Shown here: piece after piece, positions 9,933 through 18,237 of the stretch
How positions within the stretch are numbered: the stretch's first letter is position 1
Layout: each line of letters begins with the position of its first letter
Translations under genes and position numbers: made by a program
Assembly (NCBI RefSeq): GCF_008711285.1
Contig: NZ_VXDC01000002.1
Location: 186,001-250,000 of the forward strand
DNA from: Roseibium aquae
Lineage (GTDB): Bacteria; Pseudomonadota; Alphaproteobacteria; Rhizobiales; Stappiaceae
Length of the DNA stretch: 64,000 nucleotides
Direction of reading: 5' to 3'
Notes under the pieces: model-generated
The model's input: the letters and a program-made list of their open reading frames with translations, nothing else
What the model was told of the DNA's origin: nothing
Database searches by the model: none

Positions 9933-11153
9933 ATGCGGCTGCTTTCACATCTTCTCAAAACATTTGTCCAGAAGGGCGAAATGACTGTCATTGATCCGCG
10001 TGGGAATTCCCATCACTTCGGAACCGGGGTGAACGGGCCGAGCGTAACAATCCGCCTGCATGAAAAAGGTCTGGAGCGGCGGTTGTTCTTCAATCCGGAG
10101 CTCGTCGCTGCCGAGGCTTACATGGACGGAACGCTGACCATGGAAGACGGCTCGACCGCCCATGATCTGCTGATGCTGTTTTCGGTCAATCGGGAGCCGT
10201 TCGGGGCGCATCCGGTGCAGAGCCTTCAAAAGCGCATCTGGAGATTCTTGAAGCGCCGGCAACAGCGCAATGACGTGACACGGGCCAAACGCCAGGCCCG
10301 TCATCACTATGATCTGTCGACCGATCTCTACCGGCTCTTTCTCGATGAGGGCCTGAACTACAGTTGCGCCTATTATCGCACGCCGGACGACAGCCTTGAA
10401 GACGCCCAGAACGCGAAACTGACCCATCTTGTCGCCAAGCTCGATCTGGAGCCGGACATGGAGGTGCTGGAAATTGGCGGCGGCTGGGGGTCGCTAGCGA
10501 TCCGCATGGCTGAGGCCGGTGCCCGTGTCACGTCTTTGAATGTGTCGCCCGAACAGATGAAGATTGCCGAAAAAAGGGTGAAGGACGCCGGGGTGGAAGA
10601 CCGGGTCACATTCGTCCTGAAGGACTATCGTGAATTTCAGGGGCGGTTCGACCGGGTCGTTTCGGTCGGCATGATGGAGCATGTTGGCATCGGGAATCTG
10701 GGAACCTATTTCGGCAAGGTTCGCGCGTGTCTGAAGGACCGGGGCTTTGCCCTCGTGCATTCGATCGGGAGAATGACCCCGCCCGGTACCACGGGGCCCT
10801 TCATTCAGAAGTACATCTTTCCCGGCGGCTACGTTCCCGCTCTTTCAGAGGTTTTTGAGCCGATCGAAAGGCATGGCCTATGGGTCTGTGATATGGAGGT
10901 CTTGCGGCTGCACTACTATTACACCATTCGGGACTGGCGCCGGCGTTTTGCCGCAAACAGGGACAAGGCGGCCGAGCTCTATGACGAGCGCTTCTGCCGG
11001 ATGTGGGAATTCTATCTGAGTGCCGTGGAGCTCGGCTTTCTTCACGGATCCAATATGGTGTTTCAGCTGCTTCTGTCGACCGAGCGCGACGCGGTGCCGA
11101 TCCTGAGAGATTTCATGTTTGACAATGAGCGCGCCCTGAATGCCGGAAACTAG
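9933..11153 (+). CDS. cfa: Cyclopropane-fatty-acyl-phospholipid synthase
   Basis: Adds a SAM-derived methylene to unsaturated acyl chains of membrane phospholipids. The 406-residue protein contains HYDLSTDLYRLFLDEGLNYSCAYY with the family cysteine. The SAM loop is VLEIGGGWGSLA and the later HSIGRMTPPG is also characteristic. Start ATG 9933 follows GGGGGAGTAAAG. Its stop lies inside the start of mtgA (14-base overlap), so both are probably co-transcribed. Membrane adaptation to stress is the known role of the family; I see no distinct stress promoter in the 162-base leader. Confidence 0.92.
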   Translation: MRLLSHLLKTFVQKGEMTVIDPRGNSHHFGTGVNGPSVTIRLHEKGLERRLFFNPELVAAEAYMDGTLTMEDGSTAHDLLMLFSVNREPFGAHPVQSLQKRIWRFLKRRQQRNDVTRAKRQARHHYDLSTDLYRLFLDEGLNYSCAYYRTPDDSLEDAQNAKLTHLVAKLDLEPDMEVLEIGGGWGSLAIRMAEAGARVTSLNVSPEQMKIAEKRVKDAGVEDRVTFVLKDYREFQGRFDRVVSVGMMEHVGIGNLGTYFGKVRACLKDRGFALVHSIGRMTPPGTTGPFIQKYIFPGGYVPALSEVFEPIERHGLWVCDMEVLRLHYYYTIRDWRRRFAANRDKAAELYDERFCRMWEFYLSAVELGFLHGSNMVFQLLLSTERDAVPILRDFMFDNERALNAGN

Positions 11154-11883
11154 CGTGCAGGAGGCTCAGGTGCGGTCCCGCCGGAAGGCAGTCGCGCGGA
11201 TGACGTATCGGCGCAGGGTCACTCGATGGCTGATCCGCCTGCTCGTTCTAGCCGCGGCGCTGCCTGTTGTCTTGACTGTCCTGTATTCTGTTGTGCCGCC
11301 GGTCAGCACCTTGATGCTTGCCCGGTATGCGCAAGGGCTCTGGGTCGATCGGCAATGGCAGCCGCTGGATCAGATCTCGCCTCATCTCGTGCGCTCCGTC
11401 ATTACCTCAGAGGACAGCACGTTTTGCTCCAACGACGGTATCGACTGGGCGGCCCTGGAGCAGCAGATCGCGATCCTGCAGGAGGGAGAGACCCCGCGCG
11501 GCGCAAGCACCTTGACCATGCAGACGGCCAAGAATCTCTTCCTCTGGGGCGACCGGTCCTATGTCCGGAAAGGTTTGGAACTGCCGCTGGCGCTGATGCT
11601 CGACGCGATCTTGACCAAGAAGCGTGTTCTTGAAATCTATCTGAATATTGCTGAGTGGGGAGAAGGCATATTCGGCGCGGAGGCGGCGGCCCAGGCGTGG
11701 TTCGGAAAACCGGCTTCGCAGCTGACCCGTGTCGAGGCGGCCCGGCTTGCGACCGCTCTGCCCAATCCCCGCGCGCGGAACCCGGCCAGTCCTTCGGCGG
11801 GTCACAGCCGCCTGGCTGCCACAAACCTTCAGCGTGTCGCGGCCGCGGGTCCGCTCTTCGGCTGCGTTCTTCCGTCGGGATAA
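11140..11883 (+). CDS. mtgA: Monofunctional biosynthetic peptidoglycan transglycosylase
   Basis: Polymerises lipid II into glycan strands at the inner membrane. The 247-residue protein has one N-terminal membrane anchor (about residues 29-51). A GT51 domain follows with SEDSTF (catalytic glutamate), GASTLTMQTAKNLFLW and the RVLEIYLNIAEWG motif. The ATG at 11140 overlaps the end of cfa; a second in-frame ATG at 11200 would still keep the anchor. It precedes rpmF, as in many Hyphomicrobiales. Confidence 0.93.
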   Translation: MPETSVQEAQVRSRRKAVARMTYRRRVTRWLIRLLVLAAALPVVLTVLYSVVPPVSTLMLARYAQGLWVDRQWQPLDQISPHLVRSVITSEDSTFCSNDGIDWAALEQQIAILQEGETPRGASTLTMQTAKNLFLWGDRSYVRKGLELPLALMLDAILTKKRVLEIYLNIAEWGEGIFGAEAAAQAWFGKPASQLTRVEAARLATALPNPRARNPASPSAGHSRLAATNLQRVAAAGPLFGCVLPSG

Positions 11884-12048
11884 CGGGTTTTGGCCGGTGC
11901 GACAGGGGGTCAAGAAAATTTCGCCGACGGGGTGGCAAAACCATTGCATTGCCTGTATAACCCCGCGCATTCCAACACGCTGCGTGAACCCACGCCCCGG
12001 GCTAACCCGGTCCGGGCCGCGCGATTATGGACCACGGAGAAGAACAAC

Positions 12049-12234
12049 ATGGCCGTTCCGAAGAGAAAAACGTCGCGCTCGAAGCGCGGTTTTCGCCGTT
12101 CTGCGGACGCCCTGAAACAGCCGACTTACGTCGAGGACAAGGATTCGGGCGAACTTCGCCGTCCGCATCACGTTGATCTGAAGACCGGCATGTACCGGGG
12201 CCGTCAGATCCTGACCCCGAAAGACGACGTCTAA
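12049..12234 (+). CDS. rpmF: 50S ribosomal protein L32
   Basis: A component of the large ribosomal subunit near the peptidyl transferase exit region. The 61-residue product begins [14 protein letters not shown] and ends with the basic and hydrophobic tail typical of alphaproteobacterial L32. This is the zinc-free form, lacking the CxxC pairs. ATG 12049 follows GGAGAAGAACAAC. The frame is open for another 53 codons upstream, but that part is not conserved in L32. A clear intrinsic terminator lies 35 bases after the stop. Confidence 0.97.
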   Translation: MAVPKRKTSRSKRGFRRSADALKQPTYVEDKDSGELRRPHHVDLKTGMYRGRQILTPKDDV

Positions 12235-12269
12235 GGGTTCGGATCGCCGAAAGGCGGTACTGATCGATC

Positions 12270-12304
12270 AAGGCCGGCCCGCAAGGACCGGCCTTTTTCG
12301 TTTT
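12270..12304 (+). terminator. Intrinsic terminator after rpmF
   Basis: AAGGCCGG (12270-12277) pairs with CCGGCCTT (12288-12295) around a ten-base loop and runs into a T-rich tail (TTTCGTTTT). Confidence 0.85.
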
Positions 12305-12407
12305 CGTGCCACATATTCGCTTTACCGTCTGGTATGGCGTAGGAAAAACCCGATACCGGGTCCGATGGGCTCACCCGCCTCCTGCCAGCGTTCCGGAGAC
12401 CTGCCAA

Positions 12408-12827
12408 ATGAGATTTCTTACCTCCCTGCCGCTCACCGTTCTGCCGTTGCTCGCCTATAATCTGATTGTGTTTTCCGGTGGTGCGACCAACGACCCGTTT
12501 CAGGCGCAGATCCTGTCGGTCTCCATGGTTTCCGGCGCGCGCTTTACCATGGTTCTGGGCGACCTTTTGATCACCGGTGCGCTGCTGGTGCTGTTTGTCG
12601 AGGTGTTGAAGGCAACGCGCACGGGGACGGTGGCGCTCACCGATCACATCCTTTCCATGCTGGTCTTTGTCGTTTATCTCGTCGAGTTTCTGGTGGTGGG
12701 CGCCGCCGCGACCTCGGTGTTCTTCATTCTGACGGTCGTGACATTGATTGATGTGATCGCGGGCTTTTCAATCACCATTTCCGGCGCCCGCAGGGATTTT
12801 TCCGTTGGGCCGGGCGAAGGGCATTAG
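12408..12827 (+). CDS. Small four-helix membrane protein of unknown function
   Basis: A 139-residue hydrophobic protein with about four predicted membrane segments (roughly residues 7-24, 45-66, 82-100 and 102-125). A short polar tail ends GPGEGH. I recognise no catalytic motif. ATG 12408 starts a typical inner-membrane entry sequence (MRFLTSLPL). It has its own leader after the rpmF terminator and is followed 30 bases later by a hydrolase gene, so the two may be co-transcribed. Similar small membrane proteins occur beside rpmF in rhizobia-like genomes, but their job is unknown. Confidence 0.7.
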   Translation: MRFLTSLPLTVLPLLAYNLIVFSGGATNDPFQAQILSVSMVSGARFTMVLGDLLITGALLVLFVEVLKATRTGTVALTDHILSMLVFVVYLVEFLVVGAAATSVFFILTVVTLIDVIAGFSITISGARRDFSVGPGEGH

Positions 12828-12857
12828 TCCGGTCAGCCGGAGGGCTGGAGGCAGAAC

Positions 12858-13745
12858 GTGAGGCCGCTCACACCGGAGGGTTTGACCAAGCTGCTTGGCG
12901 TGCCTCAGCGAGCCGCGGCAAGCTTCACAGTCGAAACGGACCGGGCGGAAGATGGCGTTCGCATCCGGGATCTTCGCCTCGGGCCGCTGGGTATTCCGGC
13001 ACTATGCTTGTCCCCGGAAGGGGCGGAGCATACGCCGAACGCGATCCTTTACGGCCATGCGCATGGCAACAGGTACGACATCGGCCGGCTGGAAGCTGTC
13101 GCTGGACGTCCGGCGCTGCGGGATCCGCCGCTCGCGATCGAATTCGTCCGGCTCGGTGCCACGGTCATCTGTCCTGATCTTGCGGGATTTGGAGGCCGTC
13201 AGAAGGAAGGCACGGAATCGGCGCTTGCCAAAGCAGCCCTCTGGCGGGGTGGATCCTTGATGGGGCAGATGGCGAGCGATCTGCTTCTTGCGCTGGAGGT
13301 GCTGCAATGCCTTGCAAGGCCGCGTCACACGACATCGATCGGGATTTCCATGGGCGGCACGCTGGCCTACTTGACGGCAGCCTTGAGCGACCGCATCGCC
13401 GCGTGCGCGCACCTTTGCGTCTTTTCCGATATCGCGCCGCTCATCAAGGCCGGCGGTCACGATCTCCATGGGATGTACATGACCATTCCAGGTCTTCTGC
13501 CCGGCCATGACATGAGCGATATTGCCGCCATAGCCGCACCCCGGCCGCAGTTCGTGTTCACTGGAGGCCAAGATCCACTGACGCCGGACGATGCCTATCT
13601 GCCGGCTGTCCGGCGTCTGGAACACGCCTACTCGTCTTCCCCTGACACTCTCACCGCCTTGCGGGACGCAAGCGCCGGACACCATGAAACGCCGGAATCC
13701 CGTCAGGCTTTGATGGACTGGTATCGCCGGGTTTCGTCTCAGTGA
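12858..13745 (+). CDS. Alpha/beta hydrolase (dienelactone hydrolase-like)
   Basis: A 295-residue alpha/beta hydrolase. The nucleophile serine is in GISMGG (near residue 164), the oxyanion-side motif is [10 protein letters not shown], and a candidate acid-histidine pair comes from GGQDPLTP and GHHETPES near the C-terminus. No signal peptide is apparent, so it is likely cytosolic. The start is GTG 12858, preceded by GGCTGGAGG. The 3' end overlaps the convergent yciB gene by 7 bases. The substrate is unknown; acyl esters or cephalosporin-type esters are typical for relatives. Confidence 0.78.
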   Translation: MRPLTPEGLTKLLGVPQRAAASFTVETDRAEDGVRIRDLRLGPLGIPALCLSPEGAEHTPNAILYGHAHGNRYDIGRLEAVAGRPALRDPPLAIEFVRLGATVICPDLAGFGGRQKEGTESALAKAALWRGGSLMGQMASDLLLALEVLQCLARPRHTTSIGISMGGTLAYLTAALSDRIAACAHLCVFSDIAPLIKAGGHDLHGMYMTIPGLLPGHDMSDIAAIAAPRPQFVFTGGQDPLTPDDAYLPAVRRLEHAYSSSPDTLTALRDASAGHHETPESRQALMDWYRRVSSQ

Positions 13746-14380
13746 GCGTCGTTCTCGCTCTCAAGCGCATGCTTCTGGATCAGGGGCAGCTGGGCGAGGG
13801 TGAAGACCAGAGTGATTGGCATGACGCCGAAAACCTTGAAGCTGACCCAGAAGTCGGTCGAGAAGGTTCGCCAGATGACCTCGTTGAGAGCGGCGAGAAA
13901 GAAGAAAAACAGGCCCCAACGCCAGGTCAGAACCCGCCAGCCTTCGTCCGTGAGCTTGAAGGCGCTGTCGAAGACGTAGCCGAGCAGGGATTTGCCGAAC
14001 GCAAGGCCGCCCAGCAGCACCGCGCCGAAGAGGCAGTTCACGATGGTGGGCTTCAATTTGATGAACAGCTCGTCGTTGAGCCAAAGGGTCAGGGCACCGA
14101 ACACGAGCACCACGACGCCGGACACGAGGGGCATGATCGGCAGCCGCCGGGTCAGGGCAAGCGACACCGAAAGCGAAATCGAAATCGCCACCATGAAGGC
14201 CGCCGTTGCGAGGAAGATCGGCTCGCCAACGGCTTGCAGCACCGGAAATGCCGCTGCGATTTGCTCGCCCCGGGAGTTGAACAGAAAGAAGATCCCCAAG
14301 GGCCCCAGTTCCAGCGCCAGCTTCAAAAGCGGTGGCAATTCCTTGCGGGTCGGATCGTTCGGGGCGTGTTCGAGTTCCAT
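13739..14380 (-). CDS. yciB: Inner-membrane septation protein (YciB/IspZ family)
   Basis: A 213-residue polytopic membrane protein of the septation protein A family, linked to envelope integrity and cell division. Five or six hydrophobic segments are visible. The family block [14 protein letters not shown] comes first, and later the characteristic ALNEVIWR and [17 protein letters not shown] stretches. ATG 14380 is used; an ATG at 14407 would add nine residues. Its stop overlaps the convergent hydrolase gene. Identification is secure from the C-terminal block. Confidence 0.9.
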   Translation of the reverse strand: MELEHAPNDPTRKELPPLLKLALELGPLGIFFLFNSRGEQIAAAFPVLQAVGEPIFLATAAFMVAISISLSVSLALTRRLPIMPLVSGVVVLVFGALTLWLNDELFIKLKPTIVNCLFGAVLLGGLAFGKSLLGYVFDSAFKLTDEGWRVLTWRWGLFFFFLAALNEVIWRTFSTDFWVSFKVFGVMPITLVFTLAQLPLIQKHALESENDAH

Positions 14381-14487
14381 GGGGCTCTTTCGGTTTGCGT
14401 TGGGCATATCGCACACAGATAGGGACCGGAGCCCGCAAGGGTCAAGGAAAAGCGGATCTGTTTCGGCTTTCATGCGCTGCCGACATT

Positions 14488-14512
14488 GAAAAGGCGCCCG
14501 CTTGGGCGCCTT
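14488..14512 (-). terminator. Intrinsic terminator downstream of phaB
   Basis: AAGGCGCCC and GGGCGCCTT (14491-14499 and 14504-14512) form a nine-base stem with a four-base loop. On the minus strand it runs into TTTTC, so it ends the phaB transcript. Confidence 0.75.
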
Positions 14513-14538
14513 GGCTTGATAAGGAAGTTTGCTTTCAT

Positions 14539-14572
14539 GATCCCGGATGCAGCGCACCAGAGATCCGGGATC
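14539..14572. repeat. Dispersed palindromic repeat, copy 1
   Basis: GATCCCGGAT (14539-14548) and ATCCGGGATC (14563-14572) form a perfect ten-base inverted repeat around a 14-base loop rich in GCGC. A second element with the same ATCCCGGA arms is at 61461-61496. It resembles the REP-like palindromes scattered between genes in Hyphomicrobiales. Confidence 0.6.
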
Positions 14573-14614
14573 GCACAGGGTCCGGCCGGGAGGGCCAAGC
14601 GGAAGTCCGGCGGA

Positions 14615-15343
14615 TCAGCCGTTGGCGATATACTGACCGCCATTGATCGTCATGACGGCACCGGTCATGAAGCCCGCGGCGTCGGAAGCAAGATAAACCA
14701 CGGTTTGGGCGATTTCTTCCGGATGGCCCAGGCGCCCGACAGGGATGCCGGCGACGATCGATTCCAGCACCTTTTCAGGCATGGCGGCGACCATATCGGT
14801 GTTGATGTAGCCGGGGCAGACCGCGTTGACCGTGATCCCCTTGAACGCGTTTTCCTGTGCCAGCGCCTTGGTGAAACCGATCACGCCCGCTTTTGCGGCC
14901 GAATAGTTCGTCTGGCCCATCTGGCCCTTCTGGCCGTTGATGGAGGAGATGTTGATGATGCGGCCCGAGCCGCGGCTGCGCATGCCATTGATCACCGGAT
15001 GGGTCATCGTGAACATGGAATCAAGGTTCGTCGACATCACTTCGCGCCATTGCTCGAAGGTCATCTTGTGGAACATGCCGTCCCGGGTGATGCCGGCGTT
15101 GTTCACGAGCACTTCGACCGGACCCAGTTCCGCTTCAACCTTGGCGATGCCGTCGGCGCAGGCTTGAGCGTCGGACACATCCCATTTGTAGACGTGAATG
15201 CCGGTTTCCGCCTTGAAGGCTTCGGCCTTTTCGGTGTTGCCGGCATAGGTGGCGGCAACTGTATATCCGGCCGCTTTCAAACCCCGTGAAATTGCCTCGC
15301 CAATGCCGCGCGTGCCGCCCGTGACCAATGCAACCTTGCTCAT
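14615..15343 (-). CDS. phaB: Acetoacetyl-CoA reductase
   Basis: NADPH-dependent reduction of acetoacetyl-CoA to (R)-3-hydroxybutyryl-CoA, the monomer step for polyhydroxybutyrate. The 242-residue short-chain dehydrogenase has the cofactor motif TGGTRGIG (residues 8-15), VNNAGITRD and the catalytic serine, tyrosine and lysine in ISSINGQKGQMGQTNYSAAK. The PhaB-typical NGGQYIANG ends the protein. ATG 15343 follows GGAGGAGGGGACGGA. phaA lies 136 bases upstream in the same direction, with a strong hairpin between them. An intrinsic terminator follows. Confidence 0.96.
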   Translation of the reverse strand: MSKVALVTGGTRGIGEAISRGLKAAGYTVAATYAGNTEKAEAFKAETGIHVYKWDVSDAQACADGIAKVEAELGPVEVLVNNAGITRDGMFHKMTFEQWREVMSTNLDSMFTMTHPVINGMRSRGSGRIINISSINGQKGQMGQTNYSAAKAGVIGFTKALAQENAFKGITVNAVCPGYINTDMVAAMPEKVLESIVAGIPVGRLGHPEEIAQTVVYLASDAAGFMTGAVMTINGGQYIANG

Positions 15344-15422
15344 TCCGTCCCCTCCTCCTGGGTGATCATGATCCGCTTGTTTACCAGCGCATTCGGTTTT
15401 CAAATCCTGTCAATGCAAAATC

Positions 15423-15457
15423 TGTCATGGCAGCGACCGGATGTCACTGCCATGACA
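15423..15457. repeat. Perfect hairpin between phaA and phaB
   Basis: TGTCATGGCAG (15423-15433) and CTGCCATGACA (15447-15457) form a perfect eleven-base stem with a 13-base loop, 23 bases after the phaA stop. There is no good T-run on either side, so it may be an mRNA stability or attenuation element, or an operator. Confidence 0.6.
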
Positions 15458-15479
15458 AAGATCAAAAATTTTGAGGAGC

Positions 15480-16661
15480 TTAACGCTCCAGGCACATGGC
15501 AACGCCCATGCCACCGCCGATGCAGAGCGTGGCAAGGCCCTTCTTTGCGTCGCGGCGGTTCATTTCGTGCAGGAGCGTGCAGAGAATGCGTGCCCCGGAT
15601 GCGCCGATCGGATGGCCGATGGCGATAGCCCCGCCATTGACGTTCACGATGTCGGGGTTCCAGCCCATGTCCTTGTTCACGGCGCAAGCCTGGGCGGCAA
15701 ACGCCTCGTTGGCTTCGACCAGGTCCAGGTCGTCCACGGACCAGCCGGCTTTTTCAAGCGCTTTGCGGGAGGCCGGAATCGGGCCGGTGCCCATAATGGT
15801 CGGGTCGACGCCCGCCGTTGCCCAGGAGGTGATGCGCGCCAGTGGCGTCAGGCCCCGCCTTTCGGCTTCCGCCGCGCTCATCACCAGAAGGGCGGCGGCA
15901 CCGTCATTGATGCCCGACGCGTTGGCGGCTGTCACCGTTCCATCTTTGGTGAAGGCGGGGCGCAGCTTGGCAACGCTTTCCAGGGTTGCCCCGTGGCGGA
16001 TGTACTCGTCGTCTTCGACGACCGTATCGCCCTTGCGGCCCTTCACCGTGAACGGGGTGATCTCGTCCTTGAACTTGCCGGCCTTCTGGGCCGCTTCAGC
16101 CTTGTTCTGGGATGCGACGGCGAATTCGTCCTGCTGTTCACGCGTGATCTGCCACTTTTCGGCGACGTTCTCAGCGGTTTGGCCCATATGATAGCCATTG
16201 AAGGCGTCCCACAGGCCGTCCTTGATCATGGTGTCGATCATCTTGTAATCGCCCATCTTGTAACCGGCGCGCATGGGCGCGCAGTGTGGCGACAAGGTCA
16301 TGTTCTCTTGACCGCCAGCGATCATGATCGTCGCATCGCCCGTCTGGATCTGCTGAGCGGCAATGGCCACCGTGCGCAGGCCGGAGCCGCAGACCTGATT
16401 GAGGGCCCAGGCGGTGGAACTGGCCGGAAGGCCCGCCGCGATGGCGGCCTGGCGGGCCGTATTCTGGCCGGAGCCCGCGGTCAACACCTGGCCGAAGACG
16501 ACTTCATCCACATCCGCGCCATCGACACCGGCCTTCTCAAGGGCGGCTTTGATGGCATGGGCGCCCAGTTCGTGGGCCGGGGTGGTCGCAAAAGACCCGC
16601 TGAAGGAACCAACCGGTGTCCGGGTGGCGCTTACGATCACGACATCTGTGGAAGAGCTCAT
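15480..16661 (-). CDS. phaA: Acetyl-CoA acetyltransferase (beta-ketothiolase)
   Basis: Condenses two acetyl-CoA to acetoacetyl-CoA, entering polyhydroxybutyrate synthesis. The 393-residue thiolase has the acyl-enzyme cysteine in [11 protein letters not shown] (near residue 90) and [11 protein letters not shown]. The C-terminal histidine is in [16 protein letters not shown], and the second active cysteine is in [15 protein letters not shown] 16661. It is divergent from phaR across 307 bases and upstream of phaB. The PHA synthase gene is not in the window. Confidence 0.96.
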   Translation of the reverse strand: MSSSTDVVIVSATRTPVGSFSGSFATTPAHELGAHAIKAALEKAGVDGADVDEVVFGQVLTAGSGQNTARQAAIAAGLPASSTAWALNQVCGSGLRTVAIAAQQIQTGDATIMIAGGQENMTLSPHCAPMRAGYKMGDYKMIDTMIKDGLWDAFNGYHMGQTAENVAEKWQITREQQDEFAVASQNKAEAAQKAGKFKDEITPFTVKGRKGDTVVEDDEYIRHGATLESVAKLRPAFTKDGTVTAANASGINDGAAALLVMSAAEAERRGLTPLARITSWATAGVDPTIMGTGPIPASRKALEKAGWSVDDLDLVEANEAFAAQACAVNKDMGWNPDIVNVNGGAIAIGHPIGASGARILCTLLHEMNRRDAKKGLATLCIGGGMGVAMCLER

Positions 16662-16968
16662 GCATGTGTCTCCGGTAAAAGGACCTGGGCGAACCGGGGT
16701 GGGCCGGGCGATCGCCCGATCGGGGATCCGGACCGGTTCTGATGAACGGGACTAGAGACCGGTTGCCGCATGCGAGTCAACAGCAATGCCACGTAGACCG
16801 GTCCAGTTTTCGCGGGGATTCCGCCTGCATTTTCGCCATTATGATAAAATGCTGGTCACATCTTGTCCGATTGGCTTAGTGTGCAGAAAGGAGGAGACGG
16901 TACGGCCCAGGAACGCCTTGTCGTCAAACGGAAAGTTTCCGATCTGATACACTCATGCGGAAGAGCAG
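16662..16968. other. phaA-phaR divergent control region
   Basis: The 307-base gap between phaA (minus) and phaR (plus) must hold both promoters. Three copies of GACCGGT occur at 16731, 16757 and 16796, and a twelve-base palindrome GGGCGATCGCCC lies near 16704-16715. Either could be an operator, including for PhaR itself, but neither matches a site I know for certain. No gene is seen here. Confidence 0.45.
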
Positions 16969-17544
16969 ATGGCGAAGACCAGCAAGCCAACAATCATCAA
17001 GAAATATGCGAACCGGCGCCTGTACAATACGGGTACCAGTACTTACGTGACGCTGGAAGACCTTGCGGTGATGGTGAAGGGAGAGGAAGACTTCATCGTT
17101 TACGACGCAAAGACTGGGGACGACATTACGCGTTCTGTGCTGACACAGATCATTTTTGAACAGGAAGGCAAGGGACAGAACCTGTTGCCTGTGACGTTCC
17201 TGCGCCAGTTAATCCGGTTCTACGGCGATAGCATGCAGGGTCTTGTGCCCAGCTATCTGGAATATTCGATGACTTCGCTGACACGCGAGCAGGAAAAGAT
17301 CCGCGCCCAGATGAGCGAAGCCTTCGGGGCAACGGCGCTGGAGGCCATCGAGGACCAGGTGAAGCGAAACACCGAAATGTTCGAGCGGGCCATGAAGATG
17401 TTCATGCCGTTCTCGACCGGAGAAATGCCGGCCGCGGACAAGCCGGACACCGGCTCCCGGAATGAAGGCGCCGATCTCAACGAGATGAAAAAACAGCTCG
17501 CCGAGATGCAGCAGAAAATCAATCAGCTCACGGACAAGACCTGA
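16969..17544 (+). CDS. phaR: Polyhydroxyalkanoate synthesis regulator PhaR
   Basis: A DNA-binding and granule-binding repressor that couples PHA accumulation to phasin and synthesis gene expression. The 191-residue protein starts with the PHB/PHA accumulation regulator domain (IIKKYANRRLYNTGTSTYVTL). The second conserved block is SVLTQIIFEQEGKGQNLLP. A glutamine- and lysine-rich C-terminal coiled coil (EMKKQLAEMQQKINQL) follows. ATG 16969 follows GGAAGAGCAG. It faces phaAB, as in many alphaproteobacteria, so it probably controls them. Confidence 0.94.
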   Translation: MAKTSKPTIIKKYANRRLYNTGTSTYVTLEDLAVMVKGEEDFIVYDAKTGDDITRSVLTQIIFEQEGKGQNLLPVTFLRQLIRFYGDSMQGLVPSYLEYSMTSLTREQEKIRAQMSEAFGATALEAIEDQVKRNTEMFERAMKMFMPFSTGEMPAADKPDTGSRNEGADLNEMKKQLAEMQQKINQLTDKT

Positions 17545-17590
17545 CGTCTGTCCCTTCGGGCAGGTCCGCTGGCGGGTTGTCCACGCAACT

Positions 17591-17619
17591 CCGGTGCCAT
17601 GAAGTCTTCATGACACCGG
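17591..17619. terminator. Hairpin between convergent phaR and GlcG-like gene
   Basis: CCGGTGCCATGAA (17591-17603) pairs with TTCATGACACCGG (17607-17619) over 13 positions with one mismatch and a three-base loop. It lies between two convergent stops and could end both transcripts, although a T-run is missing. Confidence 0.5.
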
Positions 17620-17650
17620 TCACGCCGCCCTTGTGCCGCGGGTTCGACGG

Positions 17651-18082
17651 TCAGCCGCAATCGGCCACGAGGCCAACTGCCTCGATCCCGGCCACGGCGG
17701 CCGCTTCGTCGTTGTCGGAGGTGTCGCCCGTGATCCCGACGGCGCCGAGAATTTCACCGTCTTCGGTTTTCGCCAGAACGCCGCCCGGGACAGGAACAAT
17801 CGCCCCTCCCGATACGCCATTCAACGCCTGGACGAAATGCGGCCGGGTTTCTGCGTTGGCATTGAGCCACCGGCTTCCCACACCGACAGCCAACGCACCG
17901 ACGGCCTTTCCGGTCGCGATTTGAGGGCGCATGATCGATGCGCCATCCTGGCGGGCCAGAGCGATGGTGTGTCCGCCCGCGTCCAGTACGGCGACGGTCA
18001 ACGGTTTCAACTGCAAGCTTTCCGCTTTTTCGAATGCGGCAGAAATGATGGTCTGTGCGGTTACAAGTGTGAGTTTGCGCAT
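17651..18082 (-). CDS. GlcG/HbpS family protein
   Basis: A 143-residue single-domain protein of the GlcG/HbpS family (DUF336). Family blocks visible are AVLDAGGHTIALARQDGA, the KAVGALAVG stretch, and the glycine-rich GGAIVPVPGGVLA followed by GAVGITGDTSDNDE. Members are small oligomeric proteins; HbpS of Streptomyces binds haem, while GlcG of the glycolate cluster has no proven activity. ATG 18082 follows GGAGAAC. No signal peptide. It diverges from the gamma-glutamyltransferase gene; no glycolate genes are nearby, so the role is open. Confidence 0.85.
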   Translation of the reverse strand: MRKLTLVTAQTIISAAFEKAESLQLKPLTVAVLDAGGHTIALARQDGASIMRPQIATGKAVGALAVGVGSRWLNANAETRPHFVQALNGVSGGAIVPVPGGVLAKTEDGEILGAVGITGDTSDNDEAAAVAGIEAVGLVADCG

Positions 18083-18237
18083 CGGGGGTGTTCTCCGCTA
18101 GGGTCTGGCGCTTGAATCTTTCGAAGGGCTATCAAACCAGTTCCCTTAGAGCCAGCAACCGAAGTGGAGTAGCATTTGCTCCGCGCGGGAAAAAGCACGG
18201 CCACAAGGTGCGCCTTTCGAGTGTCTGGAGGAAGAGT

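Noticed and set aside
16704-16715. Twelve-base palindrome GGGCGATCGCCC in the phaA leader as a special element
   Set aside because: GCGATCGC words are common in GC-rich alphaproteobacterial DNA and nothing around it supports a function.
18088-18237. Upstream extension of the gamma-glutamyltransferase family protein as a signal peptide
   Set aside because: The extra 50 residues are basic and not hydrophobic, and the TTG at 18238 has a good ribosome site.
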